Origin: Pseudomonadota bacterium
GTDB taxonomy: Bacteria; Pseudomonadota; Alphaproteobacteria; Rhizobiales; Xanthobacteraceae
NCBI GenBank assembly: GCA_023435725.1
Contig: JAEYRD010000022.1
Location: 1-20,053, forward strand
Length of the DNA stretch: 20,053 nucleotides
Reading direction: 5' to 3'
Positions 1 through 7,611 of the stretch are shown here, piece by piece (the stretch's first letter is position 1; each line of letters starts with the position of its first letter). The translations under genes were made by a program, and so were the position numbers. The notes beneath the pieces are model-generated. The model had not been told where the DNA came from, did no database searches, and saw only the letters and a list, made by a program, of their open reading frames with translations.

Positions 1-428
1 GTGTTGAGCAGGTCGTTCAGCCGCACGCCCTGCAGCGGAATGTCGGCCTCGCGTTTCGGATCGAGATCGACCGGCACCAGATAATTCTCGCCGTCGATCT
101 GCAGGCCGTGGCCGGCATAAAACACCAGCGCGACGGTGTCGGCGCCGCTGGCGCTGACCTTGCCGGCGAAATCCGAGATCGCCTGGCGCATGTCGTTCTG
201 CGCGAGATTGTCCGCCTTGGTGACGCTGAAGCCGGCATTGCCGAGCAGCTCGGTCATGCCCCTGGCGTCGTTGGCGGCGTTGGGCAGCTCCGGCACGGTG
301 CGATAGGCGGACTGGCCGATCACGAGCGCGAGCCGGGCTTCGGCGGCAGCGTCCGCCGGCGTTACCAACTGCGTCAGCGCGAGGAGACCGGAGGCAAGGA
401 AAAAATTGCAAAGAGCTGGACGGCGCAT
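1..428 (-). CDS. Caspase-like (peptidase C14 family) secreted protein, 3' truncated by window edge
   Basis: The reading frame opens at an ATG (428-426) preceded by a good GGAGGT ribosome site and runs off the window after 142 codons. Residues 1-28 form a signal peptide (MRRPALCNFF, then a leucine-rich core, ending near ADAAAEA), so the product is probably exported. The fold start RLALVIGQSAYR, the segment NAANDARGMTELL and the motif YAGHG (His107) are typical of the caspase-like p20 domain, and His107 would be the catalytic histidine. The catalytic Cys, usually within a DACR-like motif, should lie beyond the window and cannot be checked. Bacterial proteins of this kind (metacaspase or orthocaspase type) often carry C-terminal repeats or FGE domains, also unseen here. 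It lies downstream of the LysR gene on the same strand, with a 146-bp gap, so its promoter is probably its own. Family call is confident; substrate and role are unknown. Confidence 0.85.
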   Translation of the reverse strand, partial: MRRPALCNFFLASGLLALTQLVTPADAAAEARLALVIGQSAYRTVPELPNAANDARGMTELLGNAGFSVTKADNLAQNDMRQAISDFAGKVSASGADTVALVFYAGHGLQIDGENYLVPVDLDPKREADIPLQGVRLNDLLN

Positions 429-574
429 GGTGTCACCTCCATCGGCAATGGGCGCGAGGATGTCACCTTTTCTAAGTGGTCGCCATGATCCTGTCTGTGC
501 GTTATCTCACGCTGTGAGCTGCGGCAAAATGGGGCAGCGGAATTGTCGGAGACGACGCGTCACGCCGTACGCCG

Positions 575-1495
575 TCAGAACAGTCCGCGGTCCCAGGGCG
601 GCTCGGGCGAAAACTCCGCGGCTAGAAAATCGATGAAGGCGCGCACCTTCGCTGGCGGCCGGCGGTCGGGCAGGTAGACCGCATGCACGGCCGAGGTCTG
701 GATCTCCGGCTGGTCGAGCGGAAGTGCCACCAGCGTGCCGGCGCGCAGATCATCGGCGATGATGAAGGTCGGCTGACGTGCCAATCCGAGGCCGGCCAGC
801 GTTGCCGCGCGCAACGCATCGCCATTGTTGGCGCGCAAGGTGCCGCCGACCTGGACCCGGATCTCGCCGTCGATGCCGAACAGCCATTCGGCCGCGCTCG
901 CCTGCTGCGAGAGCGTGTAGCCGAGGCAATTATGCGCGGCGAGGTCGGCCACGATCCGCGGCGTACCGTGCTTCGCGAGATAAGATGGCGCGGCGCAGAC
1001 GACCATGCGGTTCGGCGCGAGCCGCCGTGCCACCATGCTGGAGTCGCGTAGCTTGCCGATCCGGATCACGAGGTCCCAGCCCTCCTCGGCGAGATCGACC
1101 AGGCGGTCGTTGAGGCCGAGTTCGATTGTGACCTCGGGATGGCGTTCCGAGAACTCGGCGATCAGCGGCGCGATCTGCCGTGTGCCGAACACGACGGGCA
1201 CATTGACCCGCAACAGCCCGCGCGGCTCGACGCGCTCGCGTGCGATCGCGGCGTCGGCGGCCTCCATGTCGGCGAGGATCCGCTCGGAGGATTCCAGATA
1301 GCTCCGTCCCGCCTCGGTGATGGAGAGCCGCCGCGTGGTTCGGTGGAACAGTTTCGTGCCGAGCCGCGCCTCCAACGAGGCGACATGCTTGGTCACCATG
1401 GTCTGCGACAGGCCCATGGCCCGGGCGGCGCCGGAGAGGCTGCCGATGGCGGCGACCTTGGCGAAGACTTCCAGGCTGGTCAGGCGGTCGAGCAA
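575..1495 (-). CDS. LysR-family transcriptional regulator
   Basis: This 306-residue protein has the normal LysR length. Residues 1-60 carry the winged helix-turn-helix (LTSLEVFAKVAAIGSLSGAA, then MGLSQTMVTKHVASLEARLG and LFHRTTRRLSITEAG). Residues 90-300 form the substrate-binding-like effector domain (GLLRVNVPVVFG, then DLVIRIG). The start is a TTG codon (1495-1493): an in-frame TGA lies two codons upstream and the next in-frame Met is residue 28, inside the HTH, so TTG is the only start that keeps the domain whole. The ribosome site is weak. It is divergent from the DoxX gene with a 93-bp spacer that holds opposed promoters and a dyad, the usual arrangement in which a LysR protein regulates itself and the neighbouring gene. 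The effector is unknown. The sequence resembles the CrgA/AaeR-like branch, judged from memory only. Confidence 0.93.
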   Translation of the reverse strand: MLDRLTSLEVFAKVAAIGSLSGAARAMGLSQTMVTKHVASLEARLGTKLFHRTTRRLSITEAGRSYLESSERILADMEAADAAIARERVEPRGLLRVNVPVVFGTRQIAPLIAEFSERHPEVTIELGLNDRLVDLAEEGWDLVIRIGKLRDSSMVARRLAPNRMVVCAAPSYLAKHGTPRIVADLAAHNCLGYTLSQQASAAEWLFGIDGEIRVQVGGTLRANNGDALRAATLAGLGLARQPTFIIADDLRAGTLVALPLDQPEIQTSAVHAVYLPDRRPPAKVRAFIDFLAAEFSPEPPWDRGLF

Positions 1496-1521
1496 GTCTC
1501 ACTCTATGGGTGTGAGGTATA

Positions 1522-1550
1522 TTTCCATTATAGCGGATTATCGTTATATT
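1522..1550 (+). promoter_or_regulatory. Candidate sigma70-type promoter for the DoxX gene
   Basis: TTTCCA (1522-1527) and TATATT (1545-1550) are separated by 17 bp, matching the -35 and -10 consensus at 4/6 and 5/6. Transcription would start near 1557, about 32 bp before the DoxX ATG. This is read by eye and not measured. Confidence 0.5.
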
Positions 1551-1555
1551 GAGAA
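1527..1555 (-). promoter_or_regulatory. Candidate sigma70-type promoter for the LysR gene
   Basis: On the minus strand a perfect TATAAT (1532-1527) lies 17 bp downstream of TTCTCA (1555-1550), giving a 6/6 and 4/6 match. Transcription would start near 1520, leaving a leader of about 25 nt before the TTG start. It interlocks with the DoxX promoter on the other strand. Confidence 0.5.
1530..1547. promoter_or_regulatory. Imperfect dyad between divergent promoters, candidate LysR operator
   Basis: ATAGCG (1530-1535) and CGTTAT (1542-1547) form arms matching at 5 of 6 positions around a 6-bp centre. The dyad sits inside the spacers of both opposed promoters, so a protein bound here could affect both genes. 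LysR proteins usually bind T-N11-A dyads in such spacers; assignment to this LysR protein is inference. Confidence 0.4.
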
Positions 1556-1588
1556 TAGATCATAGGTGGCTCCAACAAGGAGACCGCC

Positions 1589-2032
1589 ATGATCGATTCC
1601 CGTACCGCCCCCTACGCCGCGCTGGTGCTGCGCGTGACGCTGGGCGCGCTCTTTCTCGCCCATGCCAGCCTAAAGCTGTTCGTGTTCACTCCGGCTGGCA
1701 CCGCAAAGTTCTTCGGCAGCCTCGGCTTCCCGCCCGAGCTCGCCTACCTCGTGATGACGGTCGAAGTGCTGAGCGGCGTCGCGCTGATCCTCGGCGTCTG
1801 GACCCGCTATGCGGCGCTGGCCGGCATCCCGATTCTGCTTGGTGCGATCTTCACCGTGCACGGCGCCGCCGGCTTCTTCTTCACCAACCCGAAAGGCGGC
1901 TGGGAATACCCCGCCTTCTGGGCGATCGCGCTTGCTGCTCAGGCGCTGCTCGGTGACGGTGCCTACGCGCTGCGGCCCTCGCGCGATGTCGCAGTGGGGA
2001 ATGACCTGTTGAGCGGCCTGCATTCGCGCTGA
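1589..2032 (+). CDS. DoxX family membrane protein
   Basis: This 147-residue integral membrane protein has four hydrophobic segments, at about residues 8-28, 50-72, 75-97 and 108-124. It shows DoxX-family features: LVLRVTLGALFLAHASLKLF at the first segment, PPELAYLVMTVEVLSGVALILG, and HGAAGFFFTNPKGGWEYP between the third and fourth segments. DoxX/DoxD-like proteins are linked to quinone-coupled oxidation and detoxification, but most bacterial members have no proven reaction. The start is fixed by AAGGAG (1577-1582), six bases before the ATG. It is probably a monocistronic target of the divergent LysR gene, because a strong terminator follows 22 bp after its stop. Confidence 0.9.
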   Translation: MIDSRTAPYAALVLRVTLGALFLAHASLKLFVFTPAGTAKFFGSLGFPPELAYLVMTVEVLSGVALILGVWTRYAALAGIPILLGAIFTVHGAAGFFFTNPKGGWEYPAFWAIALAAQALLGDGAYALRPSRDVAVGNDLLSGLHSR

Positions 2033-2054
2033 CGCCGCGGCATCGCTCGAACAT

Positions 2055-2093
2055 AGAAGCTGCGGGGGCACGATCCCGCAGCTTCTGCATTTT
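2055..2093 (+). terminator. Strong hairpin terminator after the DoxX gene
   Basis: A perfect 12-bp stem, AGAAGCTGCGGG (2055-2066) with CCCGCAGCTTCT (2075-2086), closes an 8-nt loop and is followed by GCATTTT. The stem is very stable but the T run is short (four), as is common in high-GC alphaproteobacteria. It would separate the DoxX gene from the TRAP operon. Confidence 0.8.
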
Positions 2094-2388
2094 GCTCTGT
2101 ACAAACCAATCAATCTGCATTCGGCATTGATCCATACCTGAATTGGATCGGTCTTGCCCCGCGGGCCTTTTGGCCGCCATGCGGCATCATCGAAAACATC
2201 GATAATCGCAGGCATTTCGCTGCGATCCCTGCCGAAGCGGTTGCTTCCCGTGCTGCCGCCGCGCCCCCGGCCGCAACCCTTGCCTGCCCCGTCGCTTTGG
2301 CCATACAGTCTCTGCAACAGGCTGCACGCAACGATTGCGGCCGCGAGCAGAAAATGCTCGCCAAGAATAGTCGGGGAGAGACCGCATT
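2094..2388. other. Non-coding stretch upstream of the TRAP operon
   Basis: No convincing gene was found on either strand. A plus-strand frame is open from 2057 to 2389 and would end in an ATGA overlap with the TRAP binding-protein start, but it has no ATG or ribosome site at a sensible position and runs through the terminator hairpin. The region should hold the promoter of the TRAP operon. A short dyad lies at 2129-2149 and an 8-base purine ribosome site (GGGGAGAG, 2373-2380) serves the downstream gene. No clear -35/-10 pair could be chosen. Confidence 0.5.
2129..2149. promoter_or_regulatory. Inverted repeat GATCCA-N9-TGGATC upstream of the TRAP operon
   Basis: GATCCA (2129-2134) and TGGATC (2144-2149) are perfect 6-bp inverted arms with centres 15 bp apart, in the only long spacer before the TRAP genes. 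It may be an operator for a local regulator or chance; no regulator gene for this operon is in the window apart from the LysR gene upstream. Confidence 0.3.
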
Positions 2389-3420
2389 ATGACCATCGTG
2401 CCTGTGAGCCGTCGTACGTTCATCAAATCGTCGACGGCGGTGACCGCCGGCCTCGTGCTCTCTCCCGCGATCATCGGCCGTGCTGAAGCGGCGACGATGA
2501 AGCTGAAATGCTCCTCCTCGCTGCCGAACGATCCCAAATATGCCAACGGCCGCGTCTACTATGACAACCTCGTCAAGAACCTGAAGGCGAACGGGCTCGG
2601 CGAGCAGATCGAGGTCGCCTTCTTCCCCGACAACCAGCTCGGCCAGGAGATCGACGTCATCAACTCGGTCAAGCTCGGCGTCATCGACCTCATGGTGTCG
2701 GGCTCGTCGATCTCGGCCAACCTGGTGCCGCTGGTCGGTACCTACGACCTCGGCTTTCTCTTCTCGAGTTTCCCGCAGCAGACCAAGGCGTTCGACGCCG
2801 GCGCGGCCAAGCCGATCGAGGACGCGCTGCTCAAGGGCAGCAACATCCGCATCATCGCCTGGGCCTACAATTTCGGCTCACGCAGCGTCCTTGCGAAGAA
2901 GTCGGTGAAGACGCCGGAGGATCTCGCCGGCCTCAAGATCCGCACTTTGCCAAATCCCGTCATCACGGAATGCCTGCGGCTGATGGGAGCGGCTGCGACG
3001 CCGCTTGCGTTCGGCGAAATCTACACGGCGTTGCAGGCCGGAGTGCTGGATGGGCTGGAGCACGATCCGCCGACGATCCTGGCCAGCAAGTTCTTCGAAA
3101 CGGCAAAATACTATGCGCTGACGCAGCACAACTTCTCGCCGCTCGCGATCTACTTCAGCGACATGACCTATAACCGCATGGATCCGAAGCTGCGCGAGGG
3201 CTTTCTCGATGCCGCGAAGAAGGCCGCGGCCGACACGCGGGCCCATGGGCTTGCGGTCGAGAAGGAGGCGCTGGCGGCTTTGACCGAGAAAGGCGTGACG
3301 GTGGCCGAATGCGACCGCGAGGCGTTCAAGAAGCGCGTGGCGCCGCAGACCGAGAACTTCATCAAGGCACGGCCGGAATCCAAGGCCGTCATCGACATCA
3401 TCCGCGCGACTCAAGCCTGA
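2389..3420 (+). CDS. TRAP transporter periplasmic substrate-binding protein (DctP family)
   Basis: The 343-residue protein begins with a twin-arginine signal (SRRTFIKSS, residues 7-15; cleavage expected near RAEA, residues 31-35), so it is probably exported folded. The mature part is a DctP-type solute receptor. It has the family core GLKIRTLPNP with the conserved ligand-pairing Arg185, then GAAATPLAFGEIYTALQAGV and DGLEHDP (residues 200-227). DctP receptors bind carboxylates through this arginine and deliver them to the DctQM permease, which here follows 7 bp after the stop. Ribosome site GGGGAGAG lies nine bases before the ATG. Its ligand cannot be read from sequence; the linked 2-hydroxyacid dehydrogenase suggests a hydroxy- or oxo-acid, which is inference. 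Confidence 0.92.
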   Translation: MTIVPVSRRTFIKSSTAVTAGLVLSPAIIGRAEAATMKLKCSSSLPNDPKYANGRVYYDNLVKNLKANGLGEQIEVAFFPDNQLGQEIDVINSVKLGVIDLMVSGSSISANLVPLVGTYDLGFLFSSFPQQTKAFDAGAAKPIEDALLKGSNIRIIAWAYNFGSRSVLAKKSVKTPEDLAGLKIRTLPNPVITECLRLMGAAATPLAFGEIYTALQAGVLDGLEHDPPTILASKFFETAKYYALTQHNFSPLAIYFSDMTYNRMDPKLREGFLDAAKKAAADTRAHGLAVEKEALAALTEKGVTVAECDREAFKKRVAPQTENFIKARPESKAVIDIIRATQA

Positions 3421-3427
3421 GGTCCCG

Positions 3428-5281
3428 ATGACAGGCGCCGCGTCCCTCTCGGGCGGTCGCCACGGGAGCATTACGCTACTGCTTCGTTGCAGCGACGCGA
3501 TCGCGGCCATCCTGCTGGCCGCGGATCTCGTGGTGGTGTGCGCTTCCGTGCTGCTGCGTTTCTTCTTCAACGCTCCGGTGGAATGGTCGGACGACGTCGC
3601 GCGCGGCCTGATGGTCGGTTCCGCCTTCTTCGGCGCGGCGAGCGCACTCGCGCGCGGCGAGAATGTCGGCGTGTCCTTTTTCCGCGACCTGTTGCCGGTA
3701 CGTCTGCGCACGCTGGTCGATGCCGCCGGCGCGCTCCTGATCGTGCTGATCTCCGGCTATGTCGCCTACAATGCCATCAAGCTCGGCTCGCTGACATCAG
3801 GCCAGACCACCGGATCGGGCCTGCCGCTGGAGCTGACTTTCTATCCGATGGGCATCGGCGCGCTGTTCATGACGGTGTTTGCCGTCGACCATCTCTGCGC
3901 AAGGCCGCTTCCTGAGATCGTCAGGGGTCTCGTTGCGATCGTGATCGTGACCGGCCTCTATCTCGCCTGGGATTATCTCTCGCCGGCTTCGGTGCCGTCG
4001 GCGGGCACGCTGATGCTGATCGGCTTCTTCGCAACGCTGTTCGGCGGATTGCCGATCGGCTTCGCGCTGGCGCTGGCCGCGCTGATCTTCATCTGGGTCG
4101 AGGGCGCGCTGCCCGGCGTCATCTTCGCGCAGCAGATGGCGCGCGGCATCGACAATTTCGTGCTGCTCGCGATCCCCTTCTTCATCCTCGTCGGCTACCT
4201 CATGGAAGCCAACGGCATGTCGGTGCGGCTGATCGAGCTGTTGCAGCGCGCTGTGGGGCGCATGCGCGGCGGCCTGAACGTCGTGATGGTGGCCTCGATG
4301 GTGCTGTTCTCGGGCATCTCGGGCTCGAAGATGGCCGATGTCGCCGCCGTCGGCTCCGTGCTGATCCCGGCGGCGCGACGCTCGAAGCAAAACCCGGGCG
4401 GCGCGGTGGCGCTGCTCGCCGCGTCTGCGGTGATGGCGGAAACCATTCCGCCCTGCATCAACCTGATCATCCTCGGTTTCGTGGCGAACCTGTCGATCGG
4501 CGGCCTGTTTGTCGCCGGCCTGCTGCCGGCGGCGCTGATGGCCGCGGTCCTGATCGCAGTCTCCATCATCTTCGGCAAGCGCCCGGCTGATGTCGAGGAC
4601 GTCGAGCCGCAGATGCCGGTGTCGGGCTTGTGGAGCGGGGCGATCGCCTCGTTCGGCCTGATCTTCATGATCTTCTTCGGCTTCAAGAGCGGCTTTGCCA
4701 CTGCGACCGAGATCTCGGCCTTCGCCGTGGCCTATGCGCTCGTGGTCGGCAGCGTTGTGTTCCGCGAGCTCAGCTTCAAATCGGCAGCGCACAGCTTTAT
4801 CCAGGCGGCGACGCGCGCGGGACTCGTGCTGTTCATCGTCGCCGCCGCGCAGTCGTTGGCGTTCACGCTGACCTTGCAGCAGATTCCGCATGCGGTCGGG
4901 GATTTCATGCTCGGATTGTCCAAGACCAGTGGCGTCTGGCTGTTCATCCTGCTCGCGATCGCGGTGCTGATCGTGATGGGTTCGGTGCTCGAGGGCGCGG
5001 CCGCGCTGATCATCTTCGGGCCGCTGCTGCTGCCGGTCGCGGTGCAGCTCGGTGTCGATCCCCTGCATTTCGGCGTGGTGCTGGTCATCGCGATGGGCAT
5101 CGGCCTGTTCGCGCCGCCGCTCGGGCTCGGACTCTACGGCGCCTGCCTGATCGGCAACGTGCCGATCGAGCAGACGGTGAAGCCGATCATGGGTTATCTC
5201 GGCCTCTTGTTCCTCTGCCTGCTCGTCATCGCCTTCGTTCCATGGCTCTCGACCGCGCTGCCGCGCGCGTTCGGTTATTGA
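3428..5281 (+). CDS. TRAP transporter fused permease (DctQM)
   Basis: This 617-residue polytopic membrane protein fuses both TRAP membrane subunits. Residues about 1-165 are the DctQ-like small subunit, with four membrane segments and the family-typical FFFNAPVEWSDDVARGLMV. Residues about 190-617 are the DctM-like large subunit, with repeated glycine-rich segments such as GLPIGFALALAAL, LAIPFFILVGYLMEANGM, FSGISGSKMADVAAVGSVLIP and FAPPLGLGLYGACLIG. DctM subunits are sodium-coupled secondary transporters in the inner membrane that take ligand from the DctP receptor. The gene starts seven bases after the receptor stop, with AGG overlapping that stop, and ends where the AAGGAG ribosome site of the next gene begins, so the three genes are almost certainly one operon. 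Q-M fusions are common; this one is full length. Confidence 0.94.
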   Translation: MTGAASLSGGRHGSITLLLRCSDAIAAILLAADLVVVCASVLLRFFFNAPVEWSDDVARGLMVGSAFFGAASALARGENVGVSFFRDLLPVRLRTLVDAAGALLIVLISGYVAYNAIKLGSLTSGQTTGSGLPLELTFYPMGIGALFMTVFAVDHLCARPLPEIVRGLVAIVIVTGLYLAWDYLSPASVPSAGTLMLIGFFATLFGGLPIGFALALAALIFIWVEGALPGVIFAQQMARGIDNFVLLAIPFFILVGYLMEANGMSVRLIELLQRAVGRMRGGLNVVMVASMVLFSGISGSKMADVAAVGSVLIPAARRSKQNPGGAVALLAASAVMAETIPPCINLIILGFVANLSIGGLFVAGLLPAALMAAVLIAVSIIFGKRPADVEDVEPQMPVSGLWSGAIASFGLIFMIFFGFKSGFATATEISAFAVAYALVVGSVVFRELSFKSAAHSFIQAATRAGLVLFIVAAAQSLAFTLTLQQIPHAVGDFMLGLSKTSGVWLFILLAIAVLIVMGSVLEGAAALIIFGPLLLPVAVQLGVDPLHFGVVLVIAMGIGLFAPPLGLGLYGACLIGNVPIEQTVKPIMGYLGLLFLCLLVIAFVPWLSTALPRAFGY

Positions 5282-5293
5282 AGGAGTGCTGCC

Positions 5294-6271
5294 GTGAAGG
5301 TCCTGCTCGCTCACACGCCGGAGATGCGCCGGAATTACTACGGTGATCGCAGCTTGAACGGTCTGCGCGCGACCGCCGAGGTGATCCTGCACGAAGACGA
5401 TCAGCCGCTCGACGCGGCGAGCCTCGTGAAGGCGGCGCAGGATGTGGACATCATCGTCGCCGATCGCGTGACCGAGGGACGCGGCGAGATCTTTGCGCAA
5501 CTGCCGCGCCTGCGCGCCTTCGTCCGCTGCGCCGTCGACATCCGCAACGTCAATGTCGATGCGGCCTCGAGCGCCGGCGTGCTCGTGACACGGGCCGGCC
5601 CCGGCTTCGTGCAGGCCGTCGCCGAGCTCGCACTCGGCTTCATGGTCGATCTCTCCCGAGGCGTATCGCGGACGACTGCGGACTACCAGGCCGGCCGCAA
5701 GCCCGAAGCGCGGATGGGTCGCCAGCTCGCCGGCAGCCGGATCGGCATCATCGGCTATGGCAGCATCGGGCGTTATCTCGCCGAGGTCGCCAAGGTGCTG
5801 CGCATGGAGGTGCTGGTCTCCGATCCCTTCGCGACCGTCGGCGATGCCGGCATCAGGCAGGTCAGTCTGGACGAACTTCTGTCCGCGTCGGATTACGTCG
5901 TCTGCCTTGCGGTTGCCAACGAGCAGACCGAGAACCTGATCGGCCAGGCGGCGCTGGCGCGGATGCAGAAGCATGCCGTTTTCATCAATCTCTCGCGCGG
6001 CAATCTCGTGGACGAGGCCGAGCTCGCCAAAGCACTGATCGAGAGACGCATCGCCGGCGCCGCCATGGATGTCGGCCGCGCGCCGGACCAGATGCCGACG
6101 CCCGAGTTGGCGAAGCTTCCCAACGTCGTGGCGACGCCGCATGTCGGCGGGCTGACGCCGCAGGCGATCGAGTATCAGTCGCTGGAAACCGTGCGGCAGG
6201 TGGAAGCGATCGTCAAAGGCGAGGTCCCTCAAGGCGCCGTCAATGTCGAGCGCTGGACACGGCGGCCTTAG
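5294..6271 (+). CDS. D-2-hydroxyacid dehydrogenase (NAD-binding, phosphoglycerate-dehydrogenase-like)
   Basis: The 325-residue protein starts at GTG (5294) behind AAGGAG, which overlaps the permease stop. It has the family layout: a split catalytic domain around a Rossmann domain with GYGSIG (residues 154-159) and an acidic residue at the end of the second strand (D177), which favours NAD over NADP. Catalytic Arg235 lies in NLSRGNLVDE and catalytic His283 in TPHVGGLT. The usual DVF-x-x-EP segment that supplies the catalytic Glu reads DVGRAPDQMP (259-268), so the Glu is missing or replaced by Asp265. The reaction would be reversible oxidation of a D-2-hydroxyacid to a 2-oxoacid in the cytoplasm. 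Its tight linkage to a TRAP importer suggests it handles the imported acid. The stop overlaps the stop of the opposite gene by four bases. Confidence 0.9.
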   Translation: MKVLLAHTPEMRRNYYGDRSLNGLRATAEVILHEDDQPLDAASLVKAAQDVDIIVADRVTEGRGEIFAQLPRLRAFVRCAVDIRNVNVDAASSAGVLVTRAGPGFVQAVAELALGFMVDLSRGVSRTTADYQAGRKPEARMGRQLAGSRIGIIGYGSIGRYLAEVAKVLRMEVLVSDPFATVGDAGIRQVSLDELLSASDYVVCLAVANEQTENLIGQAALARMQKHAVFINLSRGNLVDEAELAKALIERRIAGAAMDVGRAPDQMPTPELAKLPNVVATPHVGGLTPQAIEYQSLETVRQVEAIVKGEVPQGAVNVERWTRRP

Positions 6272-7434
6272 AGCCGGTCGACAGCCCGGAACGTCCCGTC
6301 CCTCTGGATCACCGTCAAGAACACCTTCGGCGGCGTGTCGATTGCTGGTGCTCCGACGGTGACGATGCTGCCACTGATGTCGAAACGGCCGACATCGTTG
6401 ATCGTGCGCAGCAGGCTCGCGCGCGTCGGATTTGGTCCAGCCTTCTCCAGCGCCGCGGCCACGAGGCGGCCGGACAGATAGCCTTCGAGCGACACGAAGT
6501 CCGGTGGCAGCGTCGGGTCGAATGCCTTCTGGGCCGCCTGATAGTCGGCGACGAGCTGCAACGAGCGGTCCGAGGGAAACGGCACGACCTGCGCGACGAC
6601 GACGCCTTCGCCCTCGGCGCCGAGCTCCTTGGCGAGCGCGGTGGCGCCGACGAAGGAGATGTTGACGAAGGTCGGATGGAAGCCGTTGCGGTGCGCCAGC
6701 TTGATGAACTCGGCGCTGGGGCCGTAGGTTCCGACCATGACGATGGCCTCGGGCTCGGCGCGCCTGATCATGCGCCAGGCCGAGCCGACCGCGCGGGTGT
6801 TGCGCTCGAAGGTGCCTTCGGCGGCGAGCTCGAGGCCGCGCCTGGCAAGCGCGTTCTTCACGCCGGCAAGACCGTCTCGGCCGTAGGAGTCGTCCTGGTA
6901 GAAGATGCCGATCCGGGTGAAGTGGCGATCCTCGGTAAGGTGCTTGATCAGGGTCTCGGACTCCGCGCCATAGCTCGCGCGGATGTTCACGACGTTCGTG
7001 AGTTCGAGGTCGCGCAGGAATGCGGCGCCGCTGAACGGACCGATGAAAGGAACGTCCCGGGCGCTCGTGATCGGAATCGTTGCCATCGCGGTGGCCGTGC
7101 CCACGGCGCCGATCAGCGCGAAAACCTTGTCATCCTCGATCAGCCGCAACGTCTGTGCCACCGAGCGGTCGGGATCGTAGCCGTCGTCGCGGCTGATGAG
7201 CTCGAGCTTGCGGCCGTGCACACCGCCCTTGGCATTGACCTCGGAGAACGCCGCGACGATGCCATGCCGCATGCTCTGGCCGAGCACGGCGGAAGGGCCC
7301 TCGAGCGCGGCGGCCTGGCCGAACAGGATCGCATCCGCGCTGACGCCGACCTCGCCGCCCTTTGCCGGGAGCGTCGCCGCCGCCAGCAGTGCGATGGTCA
7401 AGGCGACGTATGTCGCGGATCGCGATCGTGTCAT
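6268..7434 (-). CDS. ABC-type branched-chain amino acid (LivK-like) substrate-binding protein, orphan
   Basis: The 388-residue protein has an N-terminal Sec signal (TYVALTIALLAAATLPAKGG, residues 8-27) and a type-1 periplasmic-binding fold of the LivK class. Visible family features are ILFGQAAALEGPSAVLGQSM, the segment VNAKGGVHGRKLELISRDDGYDP and FALIGAVGTATAMA. No permease or ATPase gene is nearby, so it is an orphan receptor. It could serve a distant Liv system or act as a ligand-sensing partner. It is divergent from the CHASE-GGDEF-EAL gene, with a dyad-rich spacer. No ribosome site is visible before the ATG; a 37-bp imperfect palindrome begins 22 bp upstream in its probable leader. The family is clear, but ligand and partner are unknown. 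Confidence 0.92.
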   Translation of the reverse strand: MTRSRSATYVALTIALLAAATLPAKGGEVGVSADAILFGQAAALEGPSAVLGQSMRHGIVAAFSEVNAKGGVHGRKLELISRDDGYDPDRSVAQTLRLIEDDKVFALIGAVGTATAMATIPITSARDVPFIGPFSGAAFLRDLELTNVVNIRASYGAESETLIKHLTEDRHFTRIGIFYQDDSYGRDGLAGVKNALARRGLELAAEGTFERNTRAVGSAWRMIRRAEPEAIVMVGTYGPSAEFIKLAHRNGFHPTFVNISFVGATALAKELGAEGEGVVVAQVVPFPSDRSLQLVADYQAAQKAFDPTLPPDFVSLEGYLSGRLVAAALEKAGPNPTRASLLRTINDVGRFDISGSIVTVGAPAIDTPPKVFLTVIQRDGTFRAVDRL

Positions 7435-7455
7435 GAGAGCGCTTGCCGGATGCGG

Positions 7456-7492
7456 GTTCAGCCTGCGGAAACGATAGTTCCGCTGGCTGAAC
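7456..7492. promoter_or_regulatory. Long near-perfect palindrome between binding-protein and GGDEF-EAL genes
   Basis: GTTCAGCCTGCGGAA (7456-7470) and TTCCGCTGGCTGAAC (7478-7492) pair at 14 of 15 positions around the 7-nt loop ACGATAG. It lies 22 bp upstream of the binding-protein ATG and so probably in its leader RNA. There is no T run on either strand, which argues against a simple terminator. It could be a leader hairpin or an operator for a dimeric regulator. Confidence 0.6.
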
Positions 7493-7531
7493 AGGTCGTT
7501 GCGTCGACAGTCCGTAAGACTCCGGGGAAAA

Positions 7532-7549
7532 CTGGCAACTTATTGCCAG
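7532..7549. promoter_or_regulatory. Perfect 7-bp inverted repeat CTGGCAA-N4-TTGCCAG
   Basis: Arms 7532-7538 and 7543-7549 are exact inverse copies around CTTA. It lies mid-spacer between two divergent genes, where an operator would be expected. The binding protein is unknown. Confidence 0.4.
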
Positions 7550-7593
7550 AGCGTCGCAATTTGCGGGTCAATCGTTAACTACGCCGCGTAATG

Positions 7594-7611
7594 CGGAACA
7601 CCCCGGTTCCG
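7594..7611. promoter_or_regulatory. Perfect inverted repeat CGGAAC-N6-GTTCCG
   Basis: Arms 7594-7599 and 7606-7611 are exact inverse copies. The core CGGAA...TTCCG also forms the centre of the palindrome at 7456-7492 (spacing 7 there, 8 here), so the two sites may be related binding sites flanking the divergent promoters. Confidence 0.4.

Noticed and set aside
506..518. CTCAC-GCT-GTGAG dyad between the LysR and caspase-like genes
   Set aside because: Five-bp arms are too short to be convincing and no promoter elements align with it.
2057..2392. Plus-strand frame ending in an ATGA overlap with the TRAP receptor gene
   Set aside because: The translational-coupling geometry is tempting, but the frame has no usable start or ribosome site, runs through the terminator stem, and its Ala/Pro-rich translation matches nothing I know.
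3797..6232. 811-codon open frame on the minus strand opposite the permease and dehydrogenase genes
   Set aside because: The translation is a low-complexity His/Arg/Asp/Gln-rich chain with no fold, typical of antisense frames in high-GC genes. The plus-strand genes have full family motifs.
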